NCBI GenBank assembly: GCA_950295325.1
Contig: OX485807.1
Coordinates: forward strand, 18,323,666 to 18,387,665
Origin: Polytrichum commune
Taxonomy: Eukaryota > Streptophyta > Polytrichopsida > Polytrichales > Polytrichaceae
Reading direction: 5' to 3'
Length of the DNA stretch: 64,000 nt
Below, in pieces: positions 50,931-63,519 of the stretch. The translations under genes and the position numbers were made by a program. Each line of letters starts with the position of its first letter. The stretch's first letter is position 1. The notes under the pieces were generated by a model that saw nothing but the letters and a program-made list of their open reading frames with translations, had not been told where the DNA came from and searched no databases.

Positions 50931-51715
50931 ACTGAACACGGGTGAGAATAAGTTGATTCAGCTAGAAAGATTGGTTTGAAATTTGTGCAATCTATTTCAG
51001 AGATGGAATAGAGGAAATGGTGAGGAATGCAACTTGTTTCATAATTTGATCCATGTAAATAATCAGTTAAAATTTCCCAAGGAGGAAAGTAAGTCAAAAC
51101 CCCCTACTTGTATAACAGAGCCTCCCTAATTTGAGCATCAAAATATGCGACTTTGCATATGAATGCACACAAAACGGTTAACTCAATGACACCCAAAAGT
51201 GATCACAAGTGATGTGAAACAACATCTATATGACCCATCATTGCATCCATTCGGGCCACCACTTTTACAATGACCTATTTTGGATCCACACAAAAATCAC
51301 TCTACCCCTTGGTCTAATGCACCAGTAATGGTCACTCACCAGTTTCAGTTTTTCCTACTGTAGGTGCCCACATTATACCGCCACTCTCCTTTAGGTGAAT
51401 GGGAAAAAGGACAAACAAGTGCCCGAACATATGATGATGCCACATATGACATCACCATTGTCATGTGCGTTTGTTGTCTCATGAAATCGCGTCATTCCAT
51501 CCAAAAAATCCACGGCCACCCAATGCAAGGCAATACCAAAGCCACCAAGCATAAAGGACAACGTGGGTGCATCATCTCATCACATGTGATGTCAAGGGGC
51601 GCATCACTCTTTATATTCGCGAGTCGTGTTATTACCCTACTTGATGCCCGGAATCAAATGAAATATCATGTAGTAAGTTAAGCCATGAGTTATAAGTGCG
51701 TATTGAGGGCATATA

Positions 51716-51997
51716 TGGGTACCACACCATCCATGATGTCATGGTGAGGTTGTTGGGTATATTCTTATCACCCAAAATGTGCACTAGAATTTAACAAACG
51801 CATCGTGGACACGAACTATCCTCTCACTACACCATTTGTGGTACATGGTATTGATTGCCACATGCGTAACACCATTGCTACATGTGTAATACATAGTGTC
51901 ACTTATTTTCTTACGAGGTCTATGCTAAATTACACTAATGGCCAATGAGTTGGCTGATAGTATAACCTCACCATGACATCACGGATGGTGTTAGTGT
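51716..51997. mobile_element. Foldback element, CATGATGTCATGGTGAGGTT arms
   Basis: About 280 bp. Left arm CACACCATCCATGATGTCAT..GGTGAGGTT; right arm AACCTCACCATGACATCACG..GATGGTGT. Arms are about 33 bp with one or two mismatches. A CACTACACCATTTGTGG segment inside (from about 51829) recurs as a direct repeat at about 52251-52345. Both are followed by GTGTCACTT/GTGCCACTTAT, CTTA and CGAGGTCT. Confidence 0.6.
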
Positions 51998-54763
51998 GCC
52001 TACCATTATCTCGGCATTGGTATGTTGCATAATACTTTGAGTTCTATACTTGGGTTACACGATGGTCAACATATTGACCATAACTGTAAACACATGACAC
52101 TTGATATTAGTAGGCTCAATAATGCTTTCTCTTGCATAGTAAAACATTCAATTATCATCTCAAACACTCCAGCGTGCTTTGGTAAATACCATACCATTAG
52201 TAATTATGCATTTGAAAAAGTCACTTATGGTGGACATGAACAACACTCTCACTACACTGTGGTATTTAGTGTCACTTGTATAATACCTAGTGTCAAATGT
52301 GTACTACATAGTGCCACTTATCTTATTGCGAGGTCTTGTTCATGTGCTATAGAATGGTAGTTGCAAGATTAGAAAGCAAAATCTTTGTGAAGCAATCTTA
52401 TTTGTAATGGTTTAGAGTTTATCAACCATATGGTTGGTGTCTACAATAACTTGGTGAATTCTATGTCCTCATCTATTGGCGCTAAATTAAAAATCAAAAA
52501 ATCAAAAAATCAAATTCAAATGTTTTCGTTTGCATCCATGTTCACTCGTTCAAATTTTCTTATTTGGACAACAATGTCCATGTGGACATTGGGGGTTGAA
52601 CTATTATCATGATATATTTTAGGTAAAGTCATCACTTACCATTGGGGAGGGTAAAAAAATGGATTCATATATTGAGCTGAAGTTTACTATCTAAAACTAA
52701 ATTATGACCTAAAACGGAGTCAGAAGCCCCAAATTAGTCTTCTAAGGTTAACTTTGTTTGAATTAGCAGTAGTTCTAAAAGGGGCAAATTTGTATTGCAC
52801 CTCCAATTAGTAGGTGTTAGGAAACAAAATCCTAGACTCTGCCCTTGTTGTGCCTAGCATGACATATCCTAACCTGACATGAGGTTCAAATGGGTAACAT
52901 GGATGAACTTAACCCCTAATGTCCTTAGAGACCACATCATTCTTCCAACCCCCTTAGCACTAGGTGGAGGTATTTTTTGAGAAGAGACTATTTGATGGAG
53001 GGAGTGTGCAAGGTTTCCTTTGTAAAGATGTTTGAATATTGCATTTGAGGTTTACCATACTATTCATGATTGTCCATTGACCTCAAGGGTTGACCTTTCA
53101 ACATGTGGACGATTTTCCCAACAAATTACTATGTTCATGAAAACTATTGACTTTCAATCCTTGGATGGTGTTTATCTCCAAAGGAGAGTTGGAAATATTT
53201 TCTCTATTCATGCAAAAAGATGAAAGATAGCAAATAAGTGAATCTCAAAATCCAGTGCGATAAACTTAAATAATTCATGAGAAATGCAAATTGTATCATT
53301 TTTGTTTCAAATTTGATATTTGTATCACTAAGATGATTTGCATATGTAGGATAAATAGTCATTCTCAAAAACCATATGTGATAAATTGATTAACAATTTT
53401 TTAATTCTATCAACATATGTTATTCACATTCTATACATATGATCATATTCAATTATACATATTAAGGTGCATCACAAATCTTCTTGATGAATATACCCAC
53501 AAAATATGCATGTCAACTATGTCATCTTCATTTTATGATTTTGTTTCTTTGAAAATGACACAAGTTCAAGACATTATATACAAGGTCCAACTGCACAAAT
53601 GTGTTCTTCAATTATGTGTGAATTTTTTGTGCTTCGTGGATGTTTCCAAAAGCAGGCTTGCAGTTCTCAATTTATAATCAATCTTAAAGATACATACAAC
53701 CTTGGGATAATAAGGATTCAAGGAGGGGATGCTTCACCCTTGCTATTGGATTCATTGGATCTACATGTATATGGCAAATGTTGATGAGGAGGAGGGTTGG
53801 ATCCAATATTCCTCTATTATATCCCTTCTTTTTGGACATGAAGCATGGCCAAAGAAAAACTCTCCTCAACACAACCTTAAGTAAGTCTCACCTTGAGCTT
53901 CGGTTTAGACTCTAACCCCAATTTAGGAGCTAATCTAATTTGTCTTAAAATAGGAACCCCCATGCTTTGTATAAGTGATCAATGTACATTATTGATGAAC
54001 GGTTTAAACTAGATGTCTAGAGGTCGAGTATTGTCACGTCTGCTAATTATGAACATGACATCATTTGTCAACACAAGTAAATTTTTGAAGTGCATAATTG
54101 TTTCCGGTATAATATCTATTGTAGTAAGTTGGAGTGCGTGAGATGATAGTTAATGTTTACTATGCAAGAGAAAACATTGTTGAGCATAGTAATACCAAGT
54201 GCCATGTGTTTATAAGTATAGTCAATTTGCTAACCATTGTGTGACCCGAGTACATAAATCATAATATTGTGGAGCATACTAATGCCAATTATCATGAGGT
54301 TATACTATTGGTCAACCTTGGCCAAACATATGTGTGTTACTATGTGAAAAAGGCTTGGGGTATGTGGATTAGGGATAAACACATCATCTTTCCATTGATG
54401 TTTGACAATAATTATTTATTTTCACGCATCACAATCTCATAGTAACACATTTACACAACTCAATATATGTTTATGCAATCAAAGTTGTTGATGACTCGTA
54501 AAGGGTAGTATTTAAGGTAGATATACCTAAGTTGAACATACCAATAGTCTAGACACCTACAGTTGAGTTGTACATGGTTAAGTGTGGACTTCATGCTTAA
54601 AATACCCCCACCATGATAGGCCTGATGTCAACATGGTTGGGGGACATATGTGACCACTTAGAGAGCATAAGAATCTTCAATTTAATAATGAATAAGAGAT
54701 TCATATGAGCTCCAAAAATGATGAGACAATTATGGGCATAATTTGGATTTGCTAATCACTTTG
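51998..54763. other. Intergenic DNA with repeat fragments
   Basis: No gene recognised. 52251-52345 repeats 51829-51945. 52640-52830 is a diverged unit of the 225-bp family (AGTCAGAAGCCCCAAATTAG, GTAGGTGTTAGGAAACAAA). 54675-54763 is a copy of the dispersed GAGCTC repeat. Confidence 0.45.
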
Positions 54764-55139
54764 CACTACACCAAATAGTCCTATTGCTATGAACCTCAAT
54801 AATTTTCTAAAGGCCACGCTAATTCTCGTAATGAGAATTAATGTGGGACACGTTCGTTTTCAACCCGTTTTTAGTAGGCAATTAGCATGGGCCACATTAA
54901 TTGTTTTCCACAAAACAATGTAGGTGATTATCTTTCTTTCGTACAATTTTTTGTCCTATAACTAATATTCAATGTGTTGATCGGAAGTCTTCGTGAAGAC
55001 TTAGGAGAAATCCCAGTATCGTGGACCAACATCAATTCCACCTTGACTAGAAAAATAGTGTGGCCCACACTAATTATTTCCACGCTAACTTTCCACACAC
55101 ACACGAACTAATAAGACTATATAGTGTAGCTATGTGTTT
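54764..55139. mobile_element. MITE, CACTACACCAAATAGTCC ends
   Basis: About 375 bp. Left end CACTACACCAAATAGTCCTA; right end TAATAAGACTATATAGTGTA. Inner words GGCCACGCTAATT and GGCCCACACTAATTATTTCC indicate more arm sequence. The right half recurs at 56412-56572 (GAAGACTTAG.GGAA, TCCACCTT.ACTAGAAAA, TTTCCACACTAA, TAGGACTATAAGTGTAGTG) without a matching left half. Confidence 0.65.
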
Positions 55140-55629
55140 CCATATCCTACAAGAAGTGGGTGTGTAGAGAAAAAAACAATCATCCAAATAACACACGTCA
55201 ACCTTAACCACATTTGGATTTTTATCTAGAACGAAATGGCACAAGTTGACATCATGGCCTATGGGGGGTATGATATAAGGTAATCTTGAAGTTGGCAACG
55301 ACAAGTGTGCTTGTAAATGCTTTCCAATAGTATTCCGATCATATCCCATGATGCCCATCTTCGTGACATGCAAGTCAAGACGAGCTCCGTCCCCCACTAT
55401 CATGCGTGACATTCAATTATTTGGGAGTACAATATAAGTGTTGAGGTAGATGAGGCATTTTCTTTTCCTTTATTTGTTTTAGTAGTGGATGGGCTTCAAT
55501 TGTGTGGGGGTGTGCTCGAGACTTTGTGGGCAAGTACCATCCGCATGCCCATTGACATGCCATCTACATGTGGCCCCCACACCATAGAGATGGGACCGTT
55601 CTCTCAATAAGTAACAAGAAGCAATACTC

Positions 55630-55864
55630 GGGCCACTTCACACACAAGCCAAGGGCCTTGACCATGTGTTTTGTGAGGGCCCTTGTCTCTAATCGAAAGG
55701 CCGTACCAGTTGTTTAACTAGCAAAGTATGTCAGAATTTGTAAAAAGTCTTGATGTAAATTTCGACAGATCATGAAGCATTATTTATAATTTGTCATGTA
55801 AGAATTCGTGTAGAGAGAGAGAGAGAGAGATAATGGACCTTCACTCTTATGTGTGAAGTGGTCC
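55630..55864 (-). mobile_element. PIF/Harbinger-like MITE, short copy
   Basis: 235 bp, inverted relative to 63564-63898. Left end GGGCCACTTCACACACAAG, right end ATGTGTGAAGTGGTCC. Target duplication not preserved. A (GA)n run has expanded inside at about 55813-55831. Confidence 0.75.
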
Positions 55865-58186
55865 TAAGAGCCATCTCCATGAAAATCGAAATCCATCCAA
55901 TGGTTGTACCATGGGAATTAGAAATCCGATTTTGCAAATGATGGGCCCTGAAGGTTAGTGTAAAGTGCAATTAGACCATGTCGAGGGATCGCAATATATT
56001 TTATGGACGATTTATAATACGAGGTGGTCTAAGACACCATCATGGCAATGTAATATTTCTAGAAGTCAATGCCAAATTAATGTTTGCCACAACCTTTAGT
56101 TTTACGTTAGACCCATGTCTTCTTGATAGGCCTAATGCAATATTTGGTAGACCATGTAACATTATCTACTTGGTGTCACGTACGACGTCATGTAGAATTT
56201 TCATCCATTCGGATTTGTTTGGGCTCTCAAGCCCTCCTGGTCTAGTGTAAGGTGAACTTGGACCATCTCCAACTTTCTCAGCCAATCACATAATTTGCAT
56301 ATTACAAATCAATGATTCTCAAGCTCTGGTGTTCAAGGGCCTTCAAGGCCACTCACACTAAAGCTTGACGACATGTGACTATTGATAATTAGGATTCCTT
56401 GTTGATGGCAAAGATCGGTTTATTCCTCTAAGCCTTCATGAAGACTTAGAGGAAGACCCAGGGTCTTGGACCCATGTTAAATCCACCTTAACTAGAAAAC
56501 TAGCGTAGCACATATTAATGATTTCCACACTAATTTCCACCCACTACTAATAGGACTATAAGTGTAGTGCACTCTCCAAGGCACCACGCAACCTTGGCAT
56601 GCCTTGAACCGAGTCTCGTAGTATCTTTTACCCGATCGCACTTACCCTAACTTAGTAACTAAAGATGGACCCAATAAGGGAGAGGGTTTTATGTTGGATG
56701 AATGAGAGGTATGCTCGTATTCGTTAATTCCCTCTCGCCAACCCAACATCCTTTTGCCAAAACGTCAGCACCAAATGTCTGGGATATGCCCTAGTTAGAA
56801 GCCACATCGTGATTATTGAAAATTGATTACAAAGTAACCTCCTATTGATAGGTAGGACATACCCTTGAATCATGCCCTTATGTACGTTAGCAAGAAAAAT
56901 GTTACAACTCATTTTATTTCTTTATTGGGGACATTTTTGTCTTTTGGTGTCTATTCCTAACTACAAGCCTTGCCATATACCACTCAAATATAGGTGACCA
57001 ATTAAGGAGAGCAATCACATAAAACCACATAACTTATCATTTGTTGCAATATAGGCCCTAAATCCTATATCCTATATCTTATATCTTAGGTACATAATAG
57101 CTATATTTGTGTCTCTTGCGGGTTGGTATGATATAGAGAAGCTACATCCAAGGTTACCATTGTTTGTAGTGTTGACTATTGAGCCTAGAGTCATTAACAA
57201 AGCTTAAACATATGTTCAATCTCTTTTGAACATATGTATTTTTGATGCATGTTCTTAGATCCACAGATAACCACGCATCATGCAAAAGTTAGGTATATGA
57301 TAAAGACGAGTAACTGAATCGAGCCCACCTACCTTATAAAAAGCTTACACATACGCCTCATATTGTCTTCTTGAGAGAAAAAGAATCCCTCGTGCAAAAC
57401 TTTCGAAAGGAAAGGTCAACAAAAGCCTTATGCCCTCAAACCGTTTTTCTACAACATGTCAACAAAGCAGTTGAAACATGTTGGATATTTGGACACAAAA
57501 TGATGCCATGGTAGAGATATTTAGTCTAAAATATCATCGCCTCCTCTAGAATAAGATATAGTTTACATCACTTGTTTACTTTGGGGCCAACTGCACACCA
57601 AATTCAAGTCTATTGTTTGCCATTTGAGTAACTTTAAGGTATGTGTGCCTTATGTGGCCACTTTTCGTACTAACTGGACACCTCTATTTGAACGGTACTA
57701 GGTATATGGGAGTGCTTGTAGTTAAGAACAAACACTAAAAAAGACATGTGTTACGTTGAGATTGCACTATGTGCTCAAAATCAATAGACAAATGCTTGGA
57801 AGACCTATGTGATCGAATCAAAAGAAAAGAAAATCTTCACTTTGATCTCTTATAACTTTTACATCTCATCCCTCTTTATGAAACTTGAAATGACACTCAT
57901 TGTGATGAGACAATTCCTTGAGTCCCATCCAACTATCGCAATTTGTCTGTGGAGTTGGAAGTGCTCACCATAGGGCCATATTCCTTAGTGGCATGCCATC
58001 ATCAAATTCAGATTGTGCGTGTGTGTGTGCATATTTCTTTGAGTTCTGATGCTGCGGCTTTTCTGAACACATGCATTACCACTGGTACACTGGTTTTCAA
58101 CACTGGTTTTCAACTCATGCCATACATCTTCATAATCCTGATTGGGCAACAATTTCCATTTCAAGCACAAGTAAACATGGTCTAAG
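55865..58186. other. Intergenic DNA with repeat fragments
   Basis: No gene recognised. Contains a half MITE at 56412-56572 and a single arm of the GCTCATATGCGATAATTC family at 56665-56745. At 56958-57730 a pair of inverted segments of about 85 bp (AACTACAAGCCTTGCCATAT .. and .. GGAGTGCTTGTAGTTAAG) may bound a 770-bp element. The following 57740-57980 matches 36000-36270. Confidence 0.45.
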
Positions 58187-58423
58187 AAGTACACTACATT
58201 GTCCTGATAGTGTGGGTGGATACCAATGTGGAAACAATATCTGTGGGTACTCTAATTGTCTCTGCTAAATTTTCTGAAAAGGGAATAAATGTGGTCTACA
58301 CTACTTTCGACGTAGGAGGAATTTGGCATGGGTTGAAAACTAAGGTAGCCCACATTAATTCCTGTGAATGTGGGTTCTAGAAAAATACTGTGACCCACAC
58401 CAATAGGACAATTTGGTATACTT
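58187..58423. mobile_element. MITE, CATTGTCCTGATAGTGTGGG ends
   Basis: 237 bp. Left arm AAGTACACTACATTGTCC then TGATAGTGTGGGT. Right arm ACCCACACCAATAGGACAAT then TTGGTATACTT. Arms are about 31 bp with five mismatches. Related to the element at 37742-37972. Lies roughly 1.5 kb beyond the last located PSF1 exon. Confidence 0.7.
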
Positions 58424-59926
58424 GCCAACCCCCTATTGATCAGTCTAATGATGGTCTATTAATTCTCTTATAGACACCATCCTAGAATGGTGTCAATAAT
58501 TCAAGGACATACTCCAATTTCATCAGCACGCGTGTCATGTCTTTTTAGTTTCTATTAATGATTAGAAGCCTTGCCATATACCACCAAAAATAGGTGTTTA
58601 ATTACAAAGAGTGACCACATAAGGCTCATACACCTAAGAGCTATTTAGCTCTGTAATCCGATACAAAATTCAGTGTGCATTTTCTGAGTTTCGTTGATGA
58701 AGACAGATACTTTCAGTATATACATGGATCATAAATTTTAGCATACACCTTAGTCCACATTATCAGACTTCATCTTCTGAAGAACGGATATGCATGTTCT
58801 CCTGTACCAGGTCTATAATTGCTAGCATCCCATTATATTTGCAATCAAATGATAGGATACTGTAATGCATACACTCTGTCCACCCCATTACAATTGGAGG
58901 AAAGGACAAAGAACCAAGAAGAATTACACTGTAGGTAAATGGTTGTTTTCAACCAAGTCACATAGCATATGACTGCATGTTTTGAATTATGACGATATGG
59001 TTACAAACTTGGGACATTTTTCAATTCTAAATTACATACAGCTTGAAATTGATGTTTAAATGAAGAGAAATGATCATGGATGGATGGAGACCTGTACTGC
59101 TGAAGCAGGTGGAGCACTTTGTTAGGGAATATATTCAAGACTTGAAGGCCATCCGACCTTTTTTTGTAGACAATATAAAAAGGCAACCACCTTTCCCTCA
59201 ACAAGATTGATTTATTGAGCACAGCTTCCTTGCGCTCCGTTGTGGGTTGAGAAACGAGGAACTCTCAGAAAGTAGCATTGCAAGTTGGTGACACAAGTGC
59301 CAGATTGTAGGCATATATATCAGTTGTTTTGTTTATCCAGTAAACTCCTCTACCAAGCCCTGAATCATTGAGGCGCACATATCATTATGTCAGTGCAAAT
59401 GCAATATTTTCGGTGTAATGTCTTCTCTGTTGAATGGTTCATTCTCAATGTCAGCACAACATCACTACCATGGTTGTTAGATGTGGAAATACACGACATT
59501 GATATGCTCTTGTTGATATACAAGTACCAATAAGGCTTGTCAAGTGGAACTGTCTAACAAGTGGGACCTCTTTAGAACAGGCTCATTTTCAAAGAGGTTA
59601 TTTAAGAAATTCAATGCATGCTTAACGTATTTATACTTGTGTGACACAAGTAACCAGCAGCATAGATATTTTGAAATATGATTGTACGAATTATGCAGGA
59701 AGGGAGCATAAGTAGGCACTCTAATCCAAGGCCAAGCTCTGGAATCCAAATCAATTCAACTACTGTAACAGGTCTCTCAGAATCAGCCTGGAATCATGAA
59801 CATGGTTGAATAATTTAAATACCTACAGAAACAAGTGTATTCAATTTTACTATCTACATACCAATTCACTCAGTACAATTCTGTTACTCAATTACATTAG
59901 ATAATCTGAAATACAGACAATGGTAC
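58424..59926 (-). other. Downstream region of PSF1, expected to hold its last exon
   Basis: The PSF1 frame needs a final exon of only a few codons after Gln189, and it should lie here or farther left. Several AG sites give short in-frame tails. Examples are an exon at about 59741 reading SLALD-stop and one at about 58770 reading KMKSDNVD-stop. None matches the expected Gly-hydrophobic-hydrophobic-Glu ending convincingly. A repeat copy (GCCTTGCCATATACCACC) is at 58550-58640. Otherwise nothing recognised. Confidence 0.4.
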
Positions 59927-62900
59927 CTGCGAGATAAGCGACTCCGCTTCAGTTCGTTTCACGAAATGAATGGAATTGCGTAATAAGGAAGTTGATTGAT
60001 CACCCAAGAGCACCTCCCCAATATCATCCAGCACTCTCACTTGAATATATGGATCTTTTGGTGGTGAGGCATCCTGAATATAAATATTTTTCAGAACAAA
60101 TGAAGAATATATCCTATGATTAGGGACTCATTGTGAACTTACTGCCCACTTAAGGCCACTTTACACTATGGCCAAAGGCTGTGAGGGCCCTTGAAACTCA
60201 TCCAAAGGCTGTATGATGGTATTTTGAAACTGAATTATGTGTGGTGATGGGCCTTCAACTGTAATGTAAAGACATACGCGACTGGACTCTCAACCAAATG
60301 CTATTTCATTACCATCCTATTCATGTGGGTCCTTCTACAGAGTAAGTTACAAATCATGAAGGGCTGTGATGAGATTTGAAGTGTCATGGTCTCTCGGTTT
60401 TGTAATAGACCCACCTCTTTGAGATGGGCTTGACTACACCATGAGGCATTTATTCATTCAATGCCATGTGGGACTCCATGTGGGTTTGTTCATCCAGTCA
60501 AACTTCCTTGGTCCCTTAGGCCCTCAAGTTCTAGTGTGAAGTGAAGTGGGACGATCTTGGCATTTTCCACAAATGTGAGATTTTAGATTTCAACGAGTCA
60601 CAGGCCCTCAAGCTCTAGTGTAAAGTGGCCCAAATATAATGAACCAGGCTCCCAAAGTGACAGAGAATTACCACAGTAAGATCAAGGTCCAGTTTTGTCA
60701 TGTAAGAGCTCATGACATCCGAGTAGCCTTTGACAAATTCCTTTTCAGAAGGGTGCAACCGCCCTTTGATATCTTCAGGAAGGATAGCACCAAGCTGCCA
60801 TCTGAGGCGTTGCAACCTATGTGCACGGTTGTACCTGGTCCACAAAAACCACTTTGGCAATATCAAATTTTGCTGGATTGAATCATAGTAAGCACAGACT
60901 TGGGACACAAATCACCATGTTCACCAAATCAAAACATTCCTCAATCATACAAAGTTGAAGCAACGTCACTTGATCACTTTGGCATCACTGTTGACAGCTC
61001 TGTTTCGCTAGTTTTTTTTTTTTTAAAAAGTGCAGTTTCCTGGTGCTCCAAAATTCCAAGCAAGCTTGTATCAGGAGATGAGGAGGATACATACGTGTAG
61101 GCCAAGAGGCATCGCTTGTTGCGGAGTATGCTTTGATGATGGATGAGTGCTCCATTGTAATTTTCATCAGTCGATGTCATTTGGCCATCTGGATTCTCTT
61201 CCTGCATTTTCCTGCACCAAAGCTCCATATAACAATTTAGAAAGCAATGATCAAGTGGCGATAATTGGAGGATCACATGCACACCATATTGGTGAGTGTA
61301 TGTGAGAATATATGGAAATCCTTCTATGTATTATATAAGGGACGCTTTACACTAGAGTTTAAGGGCCCATGACCTGAAATCTAAAATCTCTCATTCATGG
61401 AAAATGACCAGACCTCCCCACTTCACTTTACACTAGAGCTTGAGGGCCTAAAGGACCAAGGAAGATTGAATGGATAAAGAAACCTACATGGGATGAATCG
61501 TGTTTCATGGTCTACAGGATTTACATCTAGCCCACCTCGATGAGGTGGGTCTAACAAAAATTAGGAGAACATGACACTTGAAAATCTCACAACACTTGGT
61601 GTATTATGACTTATTGAGTAGAGTAGAAGGGCCCACATGAAAAGAATAATAATGAGATAGTATTCTGTTGAAAGTCCGCCCACATATGTCTTTAGCCTAC
61701 ACTTGAAGGCCTAACAAAATTCAATTTCACTTTTCTATGGTACGGCCTGCAGATGAATTTCAAAGGCCCTTCCAATTTCATGGACACAGCCCTCGGCCAT
61801 AGTGGAAATCAACAGACAAGCAGCTCACACATGCTAAGAAACAAGCAACCATACCATGCATGATACTGACTTTATAGATATGGTTCGAGGGAAACAAAAT
61901 CACAACATTGTGGCAGAAACAAATGGTAGTGATCTCTCCCTACGCATTGCATCTACTGTGTGGCCTCGTCACCCTCTGCATTTAAAACAAAGTACATACT
62001 CTGGCTTCCAACCTGGTGCCAACATTGCTTCTAAATGAGCTCTAGGGTAAAGAAGCAGAACACTTACTCCATAATCGTGGTCACTTGGTGGAAGTGCTCC
62101 TGGATCTCCCCAACTACCTTGTCAAATAGGTCATGCTGAAGTGCATTCACCCCACCCACAAGGTAACCTCCTCATCAAATTTCAGTTACATGCAAGAGCT
62201 AGAATTAATTTCCAGTGACAGAAATGTCAAACTTACAATTTCAAACTTAATTCTGGACTTCAATCTCATTATATTTCATTACACACACCAACATGGTGTT
62301 GTTTAGATCTTTAAGGTTTAGGGTTTGGGGTTTAGGACTTACGGTTTGAGGGTCGAAGGTGAGCTACAACTTAGACCCCAGCAAACAGAAAAAAGTGTCT
62401 ACATCTTACATTTGCAGATAGGGGATCCCAAAGTGAGATGTTTCATAAATTGGGGCAGTAGGCGTAGAGAGAAAAAGAATTTCCTACTAGTCATTGGTTC
62501 ATGTCGCCATGTGATCCACATGGAGGAAGCATCACTTGCAGGTGAACTTGAGCCAACATGTGGATAGTTGCCCGTAGCAAGCATAGAAAATGACTCCCAA
62601 GTACGTTAGTCACCAGCACAATTAGATGCTTGAGAATGCAAGGAAGGTAAACATCAATCAAGTAGAATAGGTTAATCACCACGCAACACTTATATGCATT
62701 AGAAATTGAAGGCAATTATGTGCATACAACTAGGAGCCTGATAACCTCTTCAAGAGGAGAATCTTCTCCTTTACACAAGTGCAAATCATCATCTCAAGTT
62801 TGCACTTGAACTTGAGCCATATGGCTGGGAAATACTTCACTTCCGTCATTGACGTGGGTCCCTTGTTTTGTTGTTCCTTTTGCCAAAATCTTTTTGGCAT

Positions 62901-63057
62901 GGGAAAGAGGGGTAGTAGTGCTAATGGATTGATAGGGAGAGCCAACAAGACATTAAAATTGAGCCAAGATGGGATGGATACGTACATTGAAGCGACGGAT
63001 ATGGTTGTCATCATTGGTGAGTTCTCGGACCAATTGTGCTGCAGTCCTCCCGAACAT
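59927..63057 (-). CDS. PSF1: GINS complex subunit PSF1 (GINS1), last codons unplaced
   Basis: PSF1 is one of the four GINS subunits. With Cdc45 and MCM2-7 it forms the CMG replicative helicase in the nucleus. Exons on the minus strand: 63057-62986, 62135-62068, 61211-61095, 60834-60672, 60073-59927. All are GT-AG and phases join without a break to give 189 aa. Evidence by order: MFGRTAAQLVRELT (N terminus), IRRFN joined to HDLFDKVVGEIQ, then ALIHHQSILRNKRCLLAY at 68-85, YNRAHRLQRLRW at 87-98 (the A-domain helix), LPEDI, SSYMTKLDLDLTV, then the C-terminal B domain PPKDPYIQVRVLDDIGEVLL from 144, ending ..LISQ. Plant and animal PSF1 are about 195-205 aa, so under 15 residues are missing. The start is supported by an in-frame TAG four codons upstream and A at -3. 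Introns 2 and 4 carry MITEs. Confidence 0.93.
60154..60631 (+). mobile_element. MITE of the GGCCACTTTACACTA subfamily in PSF1 intron 4
   Basis: About 478 bp. Left end AGGCCACTTTACACTATGGC, right end GAGCTCTAGTGTAAAGTGGC then CC. Related to the GGGCCACTTCACACACGAG family: the same order of GTGAGGGCCC, GCTATTTCATTACC, TCTCGGTTTTGT and CCCACCTC.TTGAGATGGG. Wholly intronic and antisense-neutral to splice sites: the nearest exons are at 60073 and 60672. Confidence 0.75.
61339..61806 (-). mobile_element. Inverted copy of the same MITE in PSF1 intron 2
   Basis: About 468 bp, opposite in orientation to 60154-60631. Left end GGACGCTTTACACTAGAG, a further CACTTTACACTAGAGCTTGA inside, then CCCACCTCGATGAGGTGGG and a damaged right end (CTCGGCCATAGTGGAAAT). 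Located between exon 3 (61211) and exon 2 (62068). Confidence 0.7.
62311..62337 (-). promoter_or_regulatory. Telo-box-like cluster in PSF1 intron 1
   Basis: Degenerate TTTAGGG repeats on the plus strand (GGTTTAGGGTTTGGGGTTTA). On the coding strand this reads AAACCCCAAACCCTAAACC and includes an exact AAACCCTAA telo-box. Telo-boxes in 5' regions and leader introns of plant replication and translation genes act with other elements to raise expression in dividing cells. A short interstitial telomere-like repeat is the neutral alternative. Confidence 0.45.
62495..62890. repeat. Dispersed repeat family (GAAGC.CCACTTGCAGGT), copy in PSF1 intron 1
   Basis: Landmarks in order: CCATGTGATCCACATG, GAAGCATCACTTGCAGGTGA, ACTTGAGCCAACATGTGGAT, TTAGATGCTTGAGAATG, CTTCAAGAGGAGAATCTTCT, CTTGAGCCATATGGCTG and ACTTCACTT..GTC..GACGTGG. 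They match 20110-20610 and 35565-35880. Mostly inside intron 1 of PSF1. Confidence 0.6.
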
Positions 63058-63075
63058 GATGGTCTACACGCACGC

Positions 63076-63097
63076 ACGCACACATACACACACATAA
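63076..63097. repeat. (CACG)/(CA) microsatellite in PSF1 leader
   Basis: CGCACGCACGCACACATACACACAC-type run about 20 bp upstream of the PSF1 start codon, probably within the 5' UTR. Length polymorphism here could affect leader structure. Confidence 0.7.
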
Positions 63098-63519
63098 AAA
63101 TTGAGATGCAGACCTCTTTTGGTCGATGCCATAGCCAGTCTCCGAGGATTTGCATTTGACCTCAACCTACATGGCCTTGGCGATGGCGAGAGATTAATGT
63201 GAACGTACCGATGTGGGCAATGGATTGATCACAGGAAGAGGAGGAGGAAGCCTCACATGCACCACAGCAACCTCGCTCCTCGATTGTATTACGTGGAACA
63301 AAAGCAAAATGAGTTGAATTCGGCAACATAGACAGATTCTTGTGTGTTTCAAACAAAAAAAATCGAAATCTGGGATGTGGGTAGGTGGCAGGAAGCAAAG
63401 AGCAACTCATGAGCCATTGATGCTAACTTCATAGATACTTCAGTTACAAGTTTGAGCCATGAAAGCAAGCATAGAAGATGGCGATGTGGTGGTTTATTTT
63501 GTTTTGTCTTGCGTGTGCA

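Noticed and set aside
59741-59755. Possible last PSF1 exon reading SLALD-stop
   Set aside because: It is phase-compatible with an AG, but the residues do not match the expected ending and the pyrimidine tract is weak.
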